From an uncultured Flavobacteriaceae bacterium (GTDB taxonomy: Bacteria > Bacteroidota > Bacteroidia > Flavobacteriales > Flavobacteriaceae): a stretch of 15,943 bases of DNA. Below are positions 13,905-15,943 of this stretch, one piece after another. The DNA lies in NCBI GenBank assembly GCA_913020685.1, contig CAJWAY010000022.1, positions 1-15,943 of the forward strand. The letters run 5' to 3'. Every line of letters starts with the position of its first letter. Position 1 is the stretch's first letter. The position numbers and the translations under genes are program-made. The notes beneath the pieces were generated by a model. It did no database searches, was not told the origin of the DNA, and worked only from the letters and a program-made list of their open reading frames with translations.

Positions 13905-14855
13905 TTACATACAATTTAAATAGTTCAGCACGTTCTCCTTAATACGCTGGGGAATATTGGTTGAGTCTGCCTTTACAAAGTTTTCACCGGTAATTTTTTC
14001 GTATAGTTCGATATAGCGATCAGAAACGGATTTGATGTATTGGTCAGACATAAAAGGAACTTCCTGCCCTTCAAGGCCTTGAAAACCATTGGATATCAGC
14101 CATTGTCGAACAAATTCTTTGGATAATTGATTTTGTGGTACTCCCTTGGCTTGACGTTCGGCATAACCGTTTGCATAAAAATAGCGTGAAGAATCTGGAG
14201 TATGTATCTCGTCTATCAAAACTATTTGGCCTTTGGTGTTTTTACCAAATTCATATTTTGTGTCCACCAAAATCAAATCCTGTTTTCCGGCAATCTCAGT
14301 TCCTCTTTGAAAAAGAGCTCTCGTGTATTTTTCTAATTGAAGGTAGTCAGCTTCACTGACAATGCCCTGTTCGATGATGGATTCTCGGGAAATATCTTCA
14401 TCATGGCCCTTTTCGGCTTTGGTAGAGGGAGTGATGATGGGTCTTGGAAAAGCATCATTTTCGATCATGCCATTTGGCATTTCTACTCCGCAAAGATTAT
14501 GTTTACCAGCTTTGTATTCCCTAGCGGCATGACCGGAGAGATAGCCCCTTATCACCATTTCTACCTTGAAGGGAACACAGCGATACCCAATAGCCACATT
14601 AGGATCAGGAGTGGCGATCAGCCAATTGGGTAAAATGTCATCGGTGGCGGCCATCATTTTGGTGGCGATCTGGTTAAGGATTTGCCCTTTGTAAGGTATT
14701 CCTTTGGGCATGACCACATCAAAAGCCGATAGGCGGTCAGAGGCCACAATGACCAGTAAATCTTTTTCAAGTTCGTAAACTTCTCTGACTTTCCCTTTGT
14801 AGTGGGACAACTGTCTGGGAAAATGAAAATCGCAATGAGTGAGTGTATTGATCAA
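13905..14855 (-). CDS. purC: Phosphoribosylaminoimidazole-succinocarboxamide synthase (SAICAR synthetase)
   Basis: This is a step of de novo purine synthesis: ATP-dependent joining of aspartate to CAIR to give SAICAR. Seen: YKGKVREVYEL (19-29) nucleotide-binding start, SDRLSAFDVVMPKGIPYKG (39-57), EMVIRGYLSGHA (99-110), ITPSTKAEKGHDEDIS (141-156), LVDTKYEFG (197-205) and LIDEIHTPDSSRY (214-226). At 316 residues it is the long form, near yeast Ade1 (about 306), rather than the 237-residue E. coli form. The start at 14855 is 5 bp after the phoH stop, so it is read from the phoH promoter. The convergent miaA ends 57 bp away. Confidence 0.97.
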   Translation of the reverse strand: MINTLTHCDFHFPRQLSHYKGKVREVYELEKDLLVIVASDRLSAFDVVMPKGIPYKGQILNQIATKMMAATDDILPNWLIATPDPNVAIGYRCVPFKVEMVIRGYLSGHAAREYKAGKHNLCGVEMPNGMIENDAFPRPIITPSTKAEKGHDEDISRESIIEQGIVSEADYLQLEKYTRALFQRGTEIAGKQDLILVDTKYEFGKNTKGQIVLIDEIHTPDSSRYFYANGYAERQAKGVPQNQLSKEFVRQWLISNGFQGLEGQEVPFMSDQYIKSVSDRYIELYEKITGENFVKADSTNIPQRIKENVLNYLNCM

Positions 14856-14860
14856 TACTG

Positions 14861-15814
14861 TTAATTATGATGTTCGATTCTTTTATAGGCATCAATTACT
14901 TTTTTAACCAAAGTATGACGGATCACGTCTTTTTCATCCAAAGTAATGATGCCGATACCTTGGGTTTCTTTAAGGATCAAAAGGGCTTCTGTTAAGCCAG
15001 AGATTACCCTGCGGGGCAGGTCGATCTGTCCGGGATCTCCGGTAACCATAAACTTGGCATTACGGCCCATACGAGTCAAAAACATCTTCATTTGAGCGTG
15101 GGTAGTATTTTGTCCTTCATCTAATATAACAAAAGCATTATCAAGTGTTCGTCCGCGCATAAAAGCTAATGGGGCAATTTGAATAGTTCCATTTTCAATA
15201 TGACTGTTGAGTTTTTCCTGTGGGATCATGTCCCTTAGTGCATCGTAGAGGGGTTGCATGTAGGGATCTATTTTTTCTTTAAGGTCACCCGGAAGGAAGC
15301 CCAGGTTCTCCCCTGCCTCCACTGCCGGTCGGGTCAGGATGATTCTTTTGACTTCCTTTTCTTTAAGTGCTCTTACGGCAAGAGCTACTCCAGTATAGGT
15401 TTTTCCGGTACCTGCAGGACCTATGGCAAAGATCATATCATTTTTTTTAGTGGCATCTACTAATACGTGTTGGTTGTAACTTTGGGCTTTGATGACCTTT
15501 CCGCCCACACCGTGCACTATAAAGTTGTCATTGTCCGAACTGGGATCATAGTCTGCCAAGGTACTGGCTGTAATGATACGCTCAATAGTTTCCTCATTAA
15601 GTTGGTTGTATTTCCCAAAATGAGAAATCAACATGTCCACTCGTTTTTCAAACTCCTCAAGTATGACCTCTTCACCAAAAGCCTTCAGGGTGCTGCCCCT
15701 GGCAACAATCTTCAGTTTGGGAAAATAGTACCTTAATTTTTCAATGTTGATGTTTTGCTGTCCGAAAAATTCCTGAGGATTGACCTCAGAAAGTTCAATT
15801 TTTATTTCGTTCAA
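14861..15814 (-). CDS. PhoH family ATPase (PhoH/YbeZ type)
   Basis: A cytoplasmic P-loop NTPase of 317 residues related to E. coli YbeZ; the family is linked to RNA metabolism and ribosome maturation, but the exact substrate is unsettled. Residues about 1-110 form the small N-terminal domain of this subfamily. The ATPase core follows: Walker A GPAGTGKT (132-139), TRPAVEAGENLGFLPG (161-176), FMRGRTLDNA (218-227), Walker B VILDEGQN (229-236), VTGDPGQIDLPRR (257-269). No PIN domain is present, so it is not PhoH2. It is the first gene of a pair with purC and is divergent from a SAM-hydroxide adenosyltransferase gene. A TAATTTTG box at 15865-15872 would give a leader of roughly 45 nt. Confidence 0.94.
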   Translation of the reverse strand: MNEIKIELSEVNPQEFFGQQNINIEKLRYYFPKLKIVARGSTLKAFGEEVILEEFEKRVDMLISHFGKYNQLNEETIERIITASTLADYDPSSDNDNFIVHGVGGKVIKAQSYNQHVLVDATKKNDMIFAIGPAGTGKTYTGVALAVRALKEKEVKRIILTRPAVEAGENLGFLPGDLKEKIDPYMQPLYDALRDMIPQEKLNSHIENGTIQIAPLAFMRGRTLDNAFVILDEGQNTTHAQMKMFLTRMGRNAKFMVTGDPGQIDLPRRVISGLTEALLILKETQGIGIITLDEKDVIRHTLVKKVIDAYKRIEHHN

Positions 15815-15836
15815 AGGATAGTCAATTAAAAAAAAT

Positions 15837-15844
15837 TATTTTTG
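15837..15844 (+). promoter_or_regulatory. Candidate -7 promoter box for the right-edge gene
   Basis: TATTTTTG matches TAnnTTTG perfectly and lies 52 nt before the ATG at 15897. The surrounding sequence is extremely AT-rich, so chance is a real alternative; no clear -33 element is present. Confidence 0.33.
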
Positions 15845-15864
15845 CTTGTAGTTTGTCTCTTTTT

Positions 15865-15872
15865 CAAAATTA
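15865..15872 (-). promoter_or_regulatory. Candidate -7 promoter box for phoH-purC
   Basis: On the minus strand this is TAATTTTG, a perfect TAnnTTTG, 50 nt upstream of the phoH ATG. It faces the plus-strand box at 15837-15844. If both are used, the two transcripts would overlap at their 5' ends by about a dozen bases. Confidence 0.33.
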
Positions 15873-15896
15873 AATAATTTTATCCACTAAGCTCTT

Positions 15897-15943
15897 ATGC
15901 CGATAGTAACTTTAATGACCGATTTTGGAAATAAAGATTACGC
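15897..15943 (+). CDS. SAM-hydroxide adenosyltransferase family protein (DUF62), first 15 codons
   Basis: Only MPIVTLMTDFGNKDY is visible before the window ends. The VTLMTDFGxxD start is the signature N-terminus of the fluorinase/chlorinase-like DUF62 family, whose common members hydrolyse SAM to adenosine and methionine; the Asp of TDFG binds SAM. The gene is divergent from phoH, an arrangement I associate with Bacteroidota genomes. Identification from 15 residues is provisional but the motif is distinctive. Confidence 0.78.
   Translation, partial: MPIVTLMTDFGNKDY

Noticed and set aside
1..15943. CRISPR arrays, tRNA/rRNA genes, insertion sequences, prophage or defence islands
   Set aside because: No regularly spaced repeats, transposase or integrase motifs, terminal repeats or tRNA-like cloverleaf segments were seen; the content is housekeeping genes throughout.

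Overview
The window looks like ordinary chromosome from an AT-rich member of the Bacteroidota, most likely a flavobacterium. This rests on three things. Several starts have TAnnTTTG (-7) boxes and no Shine-Dalgarno signal. There is a DUF5686/carboxypeptidase-regulatory-like outer-membrane protein. There is also a DEDDh exonuclease fused to a GIY-YIG nuclease, and the phoH-purC pair is divergent from a SAM-hydroxide adenosyltransferase gene. I see no mobile element, CRISPR array, rRNA, tRNA or phage gene. Genus cannot be fixed from this sequence alone.

Layout. Positions 1-547 (minus) hold the first 182 codons of glyA. A 212-bp AT-rich divergent spacer with a nested inverted repeat separates it from nnr (760-2268), the bifunctional NAD(P)HX epimerase/dehydratase. 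A strong hairpin lies between nnr and clpB (2362-4962). A 360-bp low-coding gap follows; it contains an unrecognised 51-codon ORF abutting clpB and two hairpins, and ends in smpB (5323-5784, GTG start). Next is a large DUF5686 outer-membrane protein (5856-8354), whose stop overlaps that of the convergent pcm (8351-8995, minus). A compact divergent promoter region (about 8996-9063) then launches a five-gene operon: a Gfo/Idh/MocA oxidoreductase, a YggS-type PLP-binding protein, the exonuclease/GIY-YIG fusion, a voltage-gated K+-type channel with a C-terminal zinc ribbon, and miaA (ending 13847). On the minus strand phoH and purC (15814-13905) form a tight pair. At the right edge the first 15 codons of a SAM-hydroxide adenosyltransferase-family gene point away from phoH.

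How the genes fit together. Four of the first genes deal with damage control: Nnr repairs hydrated NAD(P)H, ClpB disaggregates proteins, SmpB rescues stalled ribosomes and Pcm repairs isoaspartyl residues. The five-gene operon mixes PLP homeostasis, DNA processing, ion transport and tRNA modification, which is typical of housekeeping operons without one obvious theme. Several starts were moved inward from the longest open frame on the basis of family N-termini and promoter boxes (clpB, pcm, Gfo/Idh, yggS, miaA).

I found no clearly new multi-gene system. The observations most worth checking are regulatory: the nested palindrome upstream of glyA, the hairpin pressed against the clpB start, predicted leaderless starts for smpB and pcm, the 51-codon ORF after clpB, and the UvrC-like four-cysteine pattern in the exonuclease/GIY-YIG fusion.
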